A DNA stretch of 64,000 bases from Roseiarcus sp963751165 (GTDB taxonomy: Bacteria; Pseudomonadota; Alphaproteobacteria; Rhizobiales; Beijerinckiaceae), in NCBI GenBank assembly GCA_963751165.1, contig CAVVTP010000015.1, positions 434,001 through 498,000 of the forward strand, written 5' to 3'. Position 1 is the stretch's first letter. Each line of letters starts with the position of its first letter. Below are positions 51,575 to 60,661 of the stretch, one piece after another. Under the pieces are notes generated by a model that did not search any database, had not been told where the DNA came from, and worked only from the letters and a program-made list of their open reading frames with translations. The translations under genes were made by a program, and so were the position numbers.

Positions 51575-51812
51575 TCAAGCGATCAGAAGCCCGTCATCCG
51601 TTGGCTTGTAAACAAGACGGTGTTCTTGTGTCAGCCGCCGTGACCACCAGCCAGACAGCGGCCCGCGCAGGGGGCTCGGGTTTTCCGGTCCCGGAGAACG
51701 GCGTGCGGGCGCATTCAATGACGAGGACATTCAGGCGAGCGAGCAGTTTGGGATCATTCGCCTGCCAATAGAGAGTGTCCTCCCAGGCGCGCTCGCTGAA
51801 GACGAACCCCAC
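51575..51812 (-). pseudogene. yoeB: Broken YoeB/Txe-type toxin
   Basis: From a GTG at 51812 the frame reads VGFVFSERAWEDTLYWQAND, then LLARLNVLVIECARTPFSGTGKPEP, unmistakably YoeB/Txe. It then goes out of frame at five Cs in the coding strand (51670-51674). The neighbouring frame continues LRGPLSGWWSRRLTQEHRLVYKPTDDGLLIA and stops at 51575. With four Cs the gene would be joined. Even so it ends before the expected C-terminal QCRxHY, so the catalytic His is missing. No intact YefM/Phd antitoxin lies upstream. A relic. Confidence 0.8.
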
Positions 51813-51977
51813 TCGGCGACCCTCCGCTCCGTTTCCGCCGCCGTATCCGGGAGCATCCACCCCCCCGTTGGAAGGCCGAACCGACGCCGGCCATTCCGAT
51901 TGACATAGTGAGCCAAAGCAGGAAACGTGACATTTTGGCGGCAAGACCGACTGACGACGGATCCGGAGAAAGCGTCG

Positions 51978-52880
51978 ATGCGACGTAAGGACGTTCTCGA
52001 CGCCATACGGAAATACGTCGATCCGTTCCGCGTTACGAAGGGCAAGGACTTCCGCCTGAAGGACTTCGATCCCGGGGACACGCTCGGGCTCAAGATGGAG
52101 AAGCAGGAGGCGGCTGAGCTTCTCGAGCGCGGCTCGGAATGGCTCGCGATGGAGCAGGACGTGCTCTACGCCCAGGATTCCTGGGCCGTGCTGTTGGTCT
52201 TCCAGGCAATGGACGCGGCGGGCAAGGACGGAACGATCAAACACGTCATGTCGCGGGTCAACCCTCAAGGCGTCGACGTCTTCTCGTTCAAGCAGCCCTC
52301 GGACGAGGAGCTTTCGCATGATTTTCTCTGGCGCTACGCCAGAAAAGTTCCGCAGCGCGGACGCATCGGCATCTTCAATCGTTCCTACTATGAGGAAGTT
52401 CTCGTCGTGCGCGTGCACCAGGAACTGCTCAAGGCCCAGAAAATGCCGCCGAAGCTCGTCGGCAAGGGCATCTGGGACGAGCGGCTTACCGAAATCGCTC
52501 GGTTCGAGGACTACCTCACGCGGCAGGGCGTGGTGACCCTCAAATTCTATCTCAACCTGTCGCACACGGAGCAGAAGAAGCGCTTCCTCGAGCGCCTCGA
52601 CAAGCCGGAAAAGAACTGGAAGTTCTCCGCCGCGGACGTGCGCGAGCGCCACTACTGGGATGATTACATGCGCGCGTACGAGGAAGCGATCCGGGCTACG
52701 GCGACGAAGGACGCGCCATGGTACGTCGTGCCCGCCGACAACAAGTGGTTCTCCCGCCTCGTCGTCGCCGCGGCCATCGTCGAGGCCGTGGAGAAGCTCG
52801 ACCTCGAATATCCGAAGGTGTCGTCCGACCAGAAGAAGGACCTCGCCGCAGCACGCGCCGAGCTCATGGCGGAAAAGTAG
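51978..52880 (+). CDS. ppk2: Polyphosphate kinase 2 (PPK2) family protein
   Basis: 300 residues from an ATG with GGAGA 8 bp upstream; a GTG at 51927 would add 17 residues. Walker A LLVFQAMDAAGKDGTIKHVM (near residue 70) and the RVNPQGVDV follow-on are typical of PPK2, as are the Walker B-like GRIGIFNRSYYEEVLVVRVH and the lid region with KRFLERLDKPEKNWKFS. PPK2 uses polyphosphate to phosphorylate nucleoside mono- or diphosphates (class not decided here). The Na/Pi-type protein follows 15 bp later, suggesting a phosphate/polyphosphate function for the cluster. Confidence 0.9.
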   Translation: MRRKDVLDAIRKYVDPFRVTKGKDFRLKDFDPGDTLGLKMEKQEAAELLERGSEWLAMEQDVLYAQDSWAVLLVFQAMDAAGKDGTIKHVMSRVNPQGVDVFSFKQPSDEELSHDFLWRYARKVPQRGRIGIFNRSYYEEVLVVRVHQELLKAQKMPPKLVGKGIWDERLTEIARFEDYLTRQGVVTLKFYLNLSHTEQKKRFLERLDKPEKNWKFSAADVRERHYWDDYMRAYEEAIRATATKDAPWYVVPADNKWFSRLVVAAAIVEAVEKLDLEYPKVSSDQKKDLAAARAELMAEK

Positions 52881-52895
52881 CGGGACGACGCGGAT

Positions 52896-54583
52896 ATGGC
52901 GACGGCGATTGCGGTTCTCGGCGGCGTCGGACTGTTCCTTCTCGGCATGACGGTCATGACCGACGGGCTCAAGGCGCTCGCGGGCTCGGCTCTGCGCACG
53001 GTGCTCGGGAAGGCGGCTGCGACGCCGCTGTCGGGCGCCTTCTGGGGCGCGGTCGTCACTCTGCTCGTGCAGTCGTCGAGCGCGGTGACGATGACGACCA
53101 TCGGCCTCGTCAGCGCCGGTCTCCTGACCTTCCCGCAGGGGCTCGGTCTTGTGTTCGGCGCCAATGTCGGCACGACCGGCACGGCTTGGCTCGTCGCACT
53201 CATCGGCGTGCGGGTCTCGCTTTCGACCTACGCGCTTCCGCTGATCTTCGTTGGTGCGTTGACGAAGGTGCTGGCGGGCGGGCGAATCGCGGCGGCGGGT
53301 GCTGCGCTCGCGGGCTTCGCGCTCGTGCTCTATGGGCTCACGACGCTCCAGCAGGGCATGGGCGGGCTTGCGGCGAGCCTGCACCCGTCGGACCTGCCAT
53401 CCGTTCTCGGCGCGCCGGGTGTCGGCTGGCTCCAGGGATGGGTCGGCCTCCTGACACTGGTCGTCGTCGGCCTTGCGATGACCGCAGTCATGCAGTCCTC
53501 GACGGCGTCGATCGCCGTGACCATTTCGGCTTTCTATGCGGGCGCGCTCGGGCTCGAGCAGGGCGTCGCGCTGATCATCGGACAGAACATCGGGACGGCG
53601 ACAAGCTCGGCGCTCGCCGCCATCGGGGCGAGCGTGACGGCTAAGCGTCTTGCGCTCGCCTATGTGCTGTTCAAGCTGATCGCGGCGCTGATCGCGCTCG
53701 CCGCCTTTCCATTCACGGCCGCGCTTATGGCGCGCTTTTCGACCTCGATCGACGGAACAACGCTGCTCGCCGCATACCACACGGCCTACAATGTCGTGGG
53801 CGTGGCCGTGCTCCTTCCGGCGACGCAATGGTTCACGCGCTTCGTCGAGCGCCTCCTTCCGTCGAAAGAATTGCCGGTCGACCGAATCCTCGACCCGGCA
53901 GCGCTCGTCAATCCGGTGGTCGCCGTCGAGGCCGCCCGTCGCGCGGTCGCGGAAGCGCTCAAGACGCTCGCTGTCTCTGTGGCCGCCTCGCTCTCGGGCG
54001 GAAACGAGAAGGCCGAGCCCGGCATCGCGACGCCCGCCGCGGCGCTCGAGGAAGTGCGAGACTTTCTCTCCGAATTAAAGGAGCCGCCGGAGACGGAGGC
54101 GGAGCGGGGCCGCATGACCAGCACGCTGCACGCGCTAGATCACGCGTCCCGCCTCGCCGAGATCCTTGAAGACGGCGGGCTGCCCGAGCCGCCGAGCGGA
54201 GGCCCTGACGATCTTCGCGCCGCCGAACTCTGCAAGGAGGCGATGCGCTGGGCGCAAACGGTTGCCGAGTTCGATCACCGAAGAATTCGGCGCTCAGCGA
54301 GCGCGCCGAGCCGATCGGGTGGCGCGCCTCGCCGGAAGCGAGGGCCGCGCTCGCCGAGGTCGAAAGCGCGGCCAAGGCGCTGGACTCGAAGCTCCGCGAG
54401 CATCGAGCGGCGGTCCTCGCCTCAGTCGCGCCGGGACAAGCGACCGCGACGGAGGCGTTCGCGCGGGTCGAAGCGGCCCGACGCCTCGACCTGATTGCGC
54501 ATCATGCCTGGCGTTCGACGGCGCATCTCCTCGGCCGAGGCGAACAAATCGGGCAGGCCGGGCGTCCCGACCACGCGTCATGA
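52896..54583 (+). CDS. Na+/phosphate cotransporter family protein with PhoU-like tail, one frameshift
   Basis: The membrane half is intact, with both inverted repeats of the family marked by QSSSAVTMTTIGLVSAG (near residue 67) and QSSTASIAVTISAFYAG (near 200). A helical cytoplasmic PhoU-like tail follows (ALEEVRDFLSELKEPPETEA, HALDHASRLAEILED). The frame then turns into Arg-rich nonsense after AEFDHRRIR. The neighbouring frame (ALSERAEPIGWRASPEARAA to RLDLIAHHAWRSTAHLL) ends at 54583. One G added near 54289-54290 restores ~562 residues. It probably imports phosphate, or regulates phosphate through the tail. Confidence 0.82.
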
Positions 54584-54620
54584 CCGGCCCGGAGCCTCTT
54601 TGCAGCAGAAGGGAATTTCC

Positions 54621-57384
54621 ATGAGCGGAGCCAAGGCGGTCGACGCCAGACCGGATGCGGCGCCGTGGCACGCCGTGACCGCCGAGGAGGTCGAGACGCG
54701 GCTTGGCGTCGATCCGGGGCGCGGCCTCGACGCCGCGGAGGCCGCGGCGCGGCTCAAGACCTACGGGCCGAACCGCCTGCCCCAGGGCAAGAAGAAGGGA
54801 CCGCTGCTGCGGTTCCTCGCCCAGTTCAATAACATCCTCATTTATGTCCTTCTCACGGCCGGCTTCATCAAGCTGATGCTGAGCCTGTGGCTCGACGCTT
54901 CGATCATCTTCGCGGTCGTGATTCTCAATTCGCTTCTCGGCTTTGTGCAGGAGGGCCGGGCGGAAAAGGCGCTCGAACTCGATCCGCAACATGCTGTCGT
55001 CCGAGGCGCGGACCGTGCGCGGCGGGGAGACGCGCCTCATTCCCGCCGAGGATCTGGCCCCTGGCGACATCGTCCTTCTCGAATCCGGCGACAAGATCCC
55101 GGCCGACTTGCGTCTCGTCGACGCCAAGAACCTCCGCACCGAGGAGGCGGCGCTGACGGGCGAGTCGGTTCCGGCCGAGAAGACGACCGAACCGGTCGCG
55201 GCCAAGGCGACAGTCGGCGACCGCGAGAACATGGCCTTTTCCGGCACCATGGTCGTGTCGGGCCGCGCGACCGGCGTCGTGGTCGCGACCGGCAGCCAGA
55301 CCGAACTTGGCCGCATCAACCAGATGCTCGCCGAAGTCAGCGCGCTCGAGACCCCGCTCCTGCGCCAAATCAAGAAGTTCGGCTACACGATCACCGCCGC
55401 CATCGCCGTCCTCAGCGTGCTGCTCTTCTCCTGGGGCCACTGGCTCGGGCATATGACCTTCGTCGGGTTGTTTCAGGCGGTTGTCGGCATCGCGGTGTCG
55501 CTGATCCCGGAAGGCCTGCCGGCGCTCATCACCATCACGCTCGCCATCGGCGTCCAGCGCATGGCGAGCCGCAACGCGATTATCCGCCGCCTGCCGGCTG
55601 TCGAGACGCTCGGCTCTGTCTCGCGCATCTGCTCCGACAAGACCGGCACGCTGACGCTGATGGAGATGATGGTGACTTCCGTCGTGACCGCGGACAAGTC
55701 CTACGAGGTCACTGGCGACGGCTACGCGCCCGAGGGCGAAGTGAGGGACGATGGCGCGCCCATCGCGGAAGCCGCCGAGGCGCTGAAGCTCATGGGTCGC
55801 GTGTCGATGCTTTGCAACGACGCCGAGCTTTTTCAGGACGAGGGGAAATGGAAGGTCGAGGGCGACCCGACCGAGGGCGCGCTCTATCCCTTCGCGGCCA
55901 AGCTCGGAATGGACCGCGCCGCCGAGGCAGCGGCGCACCCGCGCATCGATGCGATCCCGTTCGAGTCCGAGCATAAGTTCATGGCTACGCTGAACCGTTC
56001 GGCCAACGGCGAGATGCTGCTTGTCAAAGGGGCCCCCGAGGTGATCCTCGATCATTGCGACCGGCAGCAGACGGCGAGCGGTGCGGCGCCGCTTGATCGC
56101 GACCGGTTCGCTCGGGAAGGCGACCGTCTCGCGGCGCAGGGCGAGCGCGTGCTGGGCCTCGCCTGGCTTCCCGATCCGCGCCTCGAGGGGCGCGCGCTCA
56201 AGCCGGAGGACCTGCCGAAGGACCTCATCCTGCTCGGCCTCGTCGGCCTCATGGACCCGCCCCGCAAGGAGGCGATCGAGGCGGTCAGGGAATGCCACGC
56301 TGGCGGCATCCGCGTGACGATGATCACGGGCGACCACAAGATCACCGCGGCCGCCATCGCCAAAATGCTCGGCATCGGCGACGGCAAGACAGCGGTCGCG
56401 GGAACCGAGATCGAGGCGATGAACGACGCAGCGCTACAGGAGTGCGTGCGCGACGTCGACGTCTTCGCCCGCGCGAGCCCCGAGCACAAGCTCCGGCTCG
56501 TCAAGGCGATCCAGGCCAACCGGCAGATCGTCGCCATGACGGGCGACGGCGTCAACGACGCGCCGGCGCTGAAAAAAGCCGACATCGGCGTCGCCATGGG
56601 AATCAAGGGAACCGAGGTGACGAAAGAGGCGGCCGGCATGATTCTGGCCGACGACAATTTCGCTTCGATCTCCGCCGCAGTGAAGGAGGGCCGGACCGTC
56701 TACAACAACATCGAGAAGGCGATGCTCTTCCTGCTGCCGACCAATGTCGCGCAGGGCGCGGTGATCGCGGTCGCGATCCTCTTCGCCTTCACCCTGCCGA
56801 TCACCGCGCCGCAAGTTTTATGGGTCAACATGGTGACCTCGGTCGCGCTCGGCCTCGTCATTTCGTTCGAGCCGCACGAGGCCGACGTGATGCAAAGGCA
56901 GCCCCGCGCGGTCGATCGGCCGATCGTCACCCCCTTTGGGATATGGCGCATCCTCTTTGTCGGCGCGGCGCTCGTCGTTTACACGCTTGCGGCCTTCTTC
57001 TGGATGAAGGACTACGGCGCGTCAGACGGGATGGCGCGCACGGCTGCCGTCAACGCGATCACGCTCGGGCAGGTCTTCTACCTGCTCAACAGCCGCTACC
57101 TGCTCGATTCGTCGCTGTCGCCCCGCGCCCACGCCGGCAATCCGTATCTCTGGTACGGGATCGGAGCCGTCGTCGTGTTGCAGTTGCTCTTCACCTACGC
57201 GCCGCCGTTCCACGCGATCTTCGGCAACGAGTCGCTCCCGCTGTGGGTCTGGCCCTGGCTGATCGGCGGCGGCGTCGCCTTTTTCCTCGTTGTCGAACTG
57301 GAAAAGTTCATCATCCGCTCGAGCCCGGCGCTGCGCCAGGCGGCGACGCAGTTGAGCGAGGGAGTTGAAACGACGACGGTCTGA
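54621..57384 (+). CDS. P-type cation-transporting ATPase (P2, Ca2+/Na+/K+ type), one frameshift
   Basis: The ATG at 54621 follows an AGAAGGGAA site. The N-terminal domain and first two helices (WHAVTAEEVETRLGV, PLLRFLAQFNNILIYVLL) are in one frame. At GAA (54975-54977) one extra A shifts it, and the rest lies in the next frame: NLRTEEAALTGESVP, VSLIPEGLPALITITLAIG, SRICSDKTGTLT with the phosphorylated Asp, and MTGDGVNDAPALKKADIG. Restored length ~920 residues, normal for PacL/SERCA-like pumps. PEGLP in TM4 is typical of P2 pumps. It closes the PPK2-phosphate cluster. Confidence 0.85.
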
Positions 57385-57857
57385 ACGCGACGAATTCGTG
57401 CGACAGGAAGTCGCCGACCGTGCTGAACGGAGCATGACTCCATCGGGGTCGCGAGGCTTCGTGTGCGCCTGACGCTCTGTTCCCGCCATGCGCGGTTCGG
57501 TTGGTTTGTCGAGAGTCCCACTTGCGGTCCGACCCGGAACGCCGATGTCGCGCAGTCTGTTGCGGTCGTGTGTGAACGACCGCAAGTGGCGCGTCCGTCT
57601 CATTCCTCCTTCGACCGCATTCTGCCGCATACCGCCCGTTCGTGAGACCAGCCTCGAGAGAGCTGAGACGCTTCCTGGTCAAGGCGCGCCCGGCTCGGCG
57701 CGATGGCCGTTTCGCCGCCTCGTAGGACGCACAATCCTCTAGCGACGTCAGAACGTCCATCGGGCGACGAGAGTGGAGCAAAACATCAGGGCGGCTAAGC
57801 AACGGGCAAAACTGGCCGTAATTTCGACGACGATTTCGTCGACCATGACGGAGGGTA
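57385..57857. other. Gene-free stretch before the novel three-gene module
   Basis: About 470 bp with no recognisable gene. It contains one 10-bp inverted repeat, ACTTGCGGTC near 57519 and GACCGCAAGT near 57579, separated by ~50 bp and of unknown role. It probably marks a boundary between the phosphate cluster and the module that follows. Confidence 0.4.
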
Positions 57858-57867
57858 ATGGGAGCGC

Positions 57868-60060
57868 TTGACAATAATACAACTATTGTGGTTGCATCAC
57901 GTGGCCATGATCAAGGGCGTCCGAGATCGCGCCGATAGACCATCAGAGCAAGGCCCAATCAACCGGCTGGGCGAGTTCCATATCGTTCAGTTCATTAGTG
58001 ATGCTGTCCGCTCGGGACAGCGGGCGATTCTCATCACTGACCGTGGTCAGGTTTCGGCGCGGGTGCCCGAAGCAGCGTTAGTTGCCTGCTCCAGCGCCTC
58101 GGCGCGGACGCTGCACATCGGGCCGCCACTGCCTGAACCGCCTGAGCTGCAGGAGATGATCGGTGCGGTCCTTGGTATCGCTGGAGGTCGTGAATTGGCC
58201 CCCCGAGCGATGGCGGAACGGTTGGAGACCGCTGATCCCAGCCAGACCGTAATACTTGCGATTGACGACGCCCACATGCTGTCGGATCGATCGCTCTCTT
58301 ATCTGTCGCTGATGACTGAGTTGCTGACGGCGGGTACGCCTGTCTTGCAGATCGTGCTTTCCGCCGGACCGACATTACTCGATAGGCTTGCTCAACCGGA
58401 GTACGAGAGCCTTCGCAAACGGCTCTTTCGGCCACGATTTGAGACACCCCCAACCTTGCGCGGCGCGGAAACTAACGGAGTGTTCTCGGACACCACGGGA
58501 GAGCGCGCTGTGGGCCGCGTCGGGGCTCATCCGGCGCACCTACGGGACGTAGAGCCGCCGGAATATAGAGTTGCACATCCCGCAGTTCACGCAGTGGCAG
58601 GGTTCGTTGCGATGGGTTGCCTCGCCGCAATCGGCTACACGGTTTTTCCCGTCTTCTCCGCCGGCTCAACTCCGCCGAACATTCAGTCGATCGACTCTGC
58701 TGCGTCGCAAGAGCCTCCGGCGCCGTCGGACCTGTCACAATCATCGACCAAGCCCGACCATAAGCAAACGGGCGAGCGGGTCGATCTGCTGATAGACCAA
58801 TTGATGGGCGCTGTTGCGAGCGGATCCGTTGAATCAACGTCCCCCCTGTTGGAGCGTGTCGCGAACCTTGAAACCAGCGCAACCCCCGACGCGCTTAAAT
58901 TGTGGATCGCCTTGCCGGATCGGTTCGCCGCGCGGATAGCCGCCGCCACTGCTGCCGGGCGCGTCGACGAGGCGCACCGTCTGGAGCAGTTCTATTCGCG
59001 TCATAGTCTCTTCCTTCGTCTTGCCTACTCGGCGCCAAACGAGAAGTCTCCGCTGAGAGCCGCAGCGGGCGCCTCGGCCGCAAGTCCTATTGTTGACCCT
59101 CCCGGGTTAGGCCAAGCAGAGCAATCGGGAGCCCCGCCAAGCGGTTCAGCGCTTTCGGCTGGGCAACTCGGTTCGGCAGGCGATGGCGATCGGGCGGCCT
59201 TGTCTCCAGACCGCGTTGGGTCAGCCGCGTCGAGCGCCGCTCCGGACCAAGACATCGAGCGAACGCAATCGCCACTACCGTCCATCGGTGCGCCTCCCGC
59301 TACACTTTCGGAAGAGCAACGCGGCGGAGCGGGCAATGGCGATCAAGTGGCCTTGTCTCGAGACGCCGTTGCGCGAGCAGCTTCGGCCGCGCCGCCAGAT
59401 CAAAACGTTGAAGTCGCGCAACCTGCGAAACCGGCCACGGTGTCGCCTCCAGCGCCTGCCGCTGGACTTTCGTCGGAGCAACCCGGCGAAGTGGGCGCTC
59501 GCGATCGAGTGCGAACAGGTTTAGCCGCCACCCCGGATCAAAATGTTGAAGTTGCGCAACCGGCGATAGCGGCCACGGCGGAGCCTGCCGCGCCTTCTGC
59601 TGGACCATCGGCAGAGCGACGCGGCGGAGCAGACCCCACTGCGCCAGCTGTAGGAGTCGGCGCTTTGGATCAAGACGGTGATGCAGCGCAGCCCCGCGCA
59701 TTGGCCAAAGGGGCGCCAACGCGGGGTGACGGTCCTATCGCGCCGAGCGTCGCGGGCCTGCCCAGACTTGCGCCTGTCCGCGTTCTACTGAGCGTGGCGC
59801 GGGACGATATCGGCCACGCCGGCCGCTCGACAGAGCTTCAACACGTGTTGGTAGATGCCGGGTTGGGGGTTGCCGAGTTCGTGCCGGTCGATACGCAACA
59901 ATTACGGCCAAGTATCGGCTATTATTTCGAGTCAGACCGCGACGGAGCCGCCCGCGTCAGTCGTCTGCTTCAACCTCTGTTGGGTGCTGTGGACCCGGTG
60001 GCCCTTCGAAAACGGGGAGCCGTTCCGGAGCCCGGCACGATCGAGATTGCGATCCCATGA
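57868..60060 (+). CDS. Membrane protein with degenerate ExeA-like ATPase domain, internal repeats and a C-terminal envelope domain
   Basis: 730 codons from a TTG; an ATG at 57907 is equally possible. Residues ~30-210 resemble the second half of an ExeA/AAA_22 ATPase: VILAIDDAHMLSDRSLSYLS (Walker B and sensor region) and LQIVLSAGPTLLDRL (L-x-I-L-x-G-Q-type). No Walker A P-loop is visible; at the expected place it reads RAILITDRGQVSARVPE. One membrane segment (AVAGFVAMGCLAAIGYTVFPVF, near residue 250) is followed by a long Ala/Pro-rich region with four repeats. A C-terminal domain (VRVLLSVARDDIGHAGRS, then GYYFESDRDGAARVSRLL) resembles LytR-C/SPOR-like envelope domains. Function unknown. Confidence 0.6.
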   Translation: MTIIQLLWLHHVAMIKGVRDRADRPSEQGPINRLGEFHIVQFISDAVRSGQRAILITDRGQVSARVPEAALVACSSASARTLHIGPPLPEPPELQEMIGAVLGIAGGRELAPRAMAERLETADPSQTVILAIDDAHMLSDRSLSYLSLMTELLTAGTPVLQIVLSAGPTLLDRLAQPEYESLRKRLFRPRFETPPTLRGAETNGVFSDTTGERAVGRVGAHPAHLRDVEPPEYRVAHPAVHAVAGFVAMGCLAAIGYTVFPVFSAGSTPPNIQSIDSAASQEPPAPSDLSQSSTKPDHKQTGERVDLLIDQLMGAVASGSVESTSPLLERVANLETSATPDALKLWIALPDRFAARIAAATAAGRVDEAHRLEQFYSRHSLFLRLAYSAPNEKSPLRAAAGASAASPIVDPPGLGQAEQSGAPPSGSALSAGQLGSAGDGDRAALSPDRVGSAASSAAPDQDIERTQSPLPSIGAPPATLSEEQRGGAGNGDQVALSRDAVARAASAAPPDQNVEVAQPAKPATVSPPAPAAGLSSEQPGEVGARDRVRTGLAATPDQNVEVAQPAIAATAEPAAPSAGPSAERRGGADPTAPAVGVGALDQDGDAAQPRALAKGAPTRGDGPIAPSVAGLPRLAPVRVLLSVARDDIGHAGRSTELQHVLVDAGLGVAEFVPVDTQQLRPSIGYYFESDRDGAARVSRLLQPLLGAVDPVALRKRGAVPEPGTIEIAIP
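57871..57889 (+). promoter_or_regulatory. Palindrome ACAATA-N7-TATTGT at the start of the 730-codon gene
   Basis: ACAATA (57871-57876) and TATTGT (57884-57889) are perfect inverted arms in an AT-rich patch. The preceding TTGACA (57868-57873) is a consensus -35 box. If the gene's true start is the ATG at 57907, this is a promoter/operator. If it is the TTG at 57868, the palindrome is coding. Confidence 0.4.
59155..59706 (+). repeat. Four in-frame repeats inside the 730-codon gene
   Basis: Units begin at 59155, 59308, 59470 and 59608 (51, 54, 46 and ~33 codons), each starting with Ser and a GEQ/EEQ/SEQ/AER-like motif, then GGAGxGD, DQxxExAQP and a Pro/Ala end. The unit lengths are multiples of three, and the DNA is similar as well as the protein (CAAAACGTTGAAGT / CAAAATGTTGAAGT). 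This looks like recent duplication of a linker that may span the periplasm. Confidence 0.7.
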
Positions 60061-60223
60061 ATGGCGCCGCCTTTCACTGAGGCGATGGCGCGTGATGTCC
60101 GGCGCGGACTTGGAGGTGGTGGCCAAGACTTAGTTTGACGCAGATCCAATCGATGGGCGCGATCAGTTCGTTCTCTACAGAAGAGCGCTCGAGTTTCGAA
60201 AGCTCAATCACGGGGAGGTAACT

Positions 60224-60661
60224 ATGCGTTGGTTTATTTGGATCCTATTCGGCGCAGCCCTCTTTGGCGGTGTGCCAGCGGTAGAAGCAAACTCCTTGGA
60301 TAGTTCGGCGGCCAATCCGGCCCCGAGCGCACCAAGCTCGCTCGTGCTTCACTTCGACCTCGGCAGCGCGAGAGTCAGGCGGCAGGACCTGCCTTTGCTG
60401 GACCAAGCTTCTCGTCTCTATCGAGCAGGCAAACCGCTCGTGATGATTGTGACCGGCAGCGCGGATACGACGGGGTCGGCAGCCGAGAATCTACATCTGT
60501 CTGAACTGCGGGCTAACAATGTGCTTCAGGGCCTGGTCTCACGCGGAATACCCGTCGAGCGGTTTCAGGTGATGGCCAAGGGCGAGACTGATCTGGTGGT
60601 GCCAACCCCGTCGGACGTGTCGGAGGAGCGCAATCGGCGTGTGGAGATTACGTGGCGGTAA
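60224..60661 (+). CDS. OmpA-family periplasmic peptidoglycan-binding-like protein
   Basis: 145 residues, GGGGAGGT site 4 bp before the ATG. A signal peptide (MRWFIWILFGAALFGGVPAVEA) precedes an OmpA C-terminal-like domain: LVLHFDLGSARVRRQDLPLLD (strand-helix start), VMIVTGSADTTGSAAENLHLSELRANNVL (the TDxxG..xxNxxLSxxRA-type core) and ERNRRVEITW (NRRVEI). No lipobox or outer-membrane barrel is present, so it is a soluble or loosely attached periplasmic protein that probably binds peptidoglycan. Second gene of the module; its end overlaps the Sel1 gene. Confidence 0.8.
   Translation: MRWFIWILFGAALFGGVPAVEANSLDSSAANPAPSAPSSLVLHFDLGSARVRRQDLPLLDQASRLYRAGKPLVMIVTGSADTTGSAAENLHLSELRANNVLQGLVSRGIPVERFQVMAKGETDLVVPTPSDVSEERNRRVEITWR

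Noticed and set aside
51813..53828. Long minus-strand open frame over ppk2 and the Na/Pi gene
   Set aside because: Only its last ~50 codons (yoeB) resemble a protein family; the rest is the antisense shadow of two well-supported genes.
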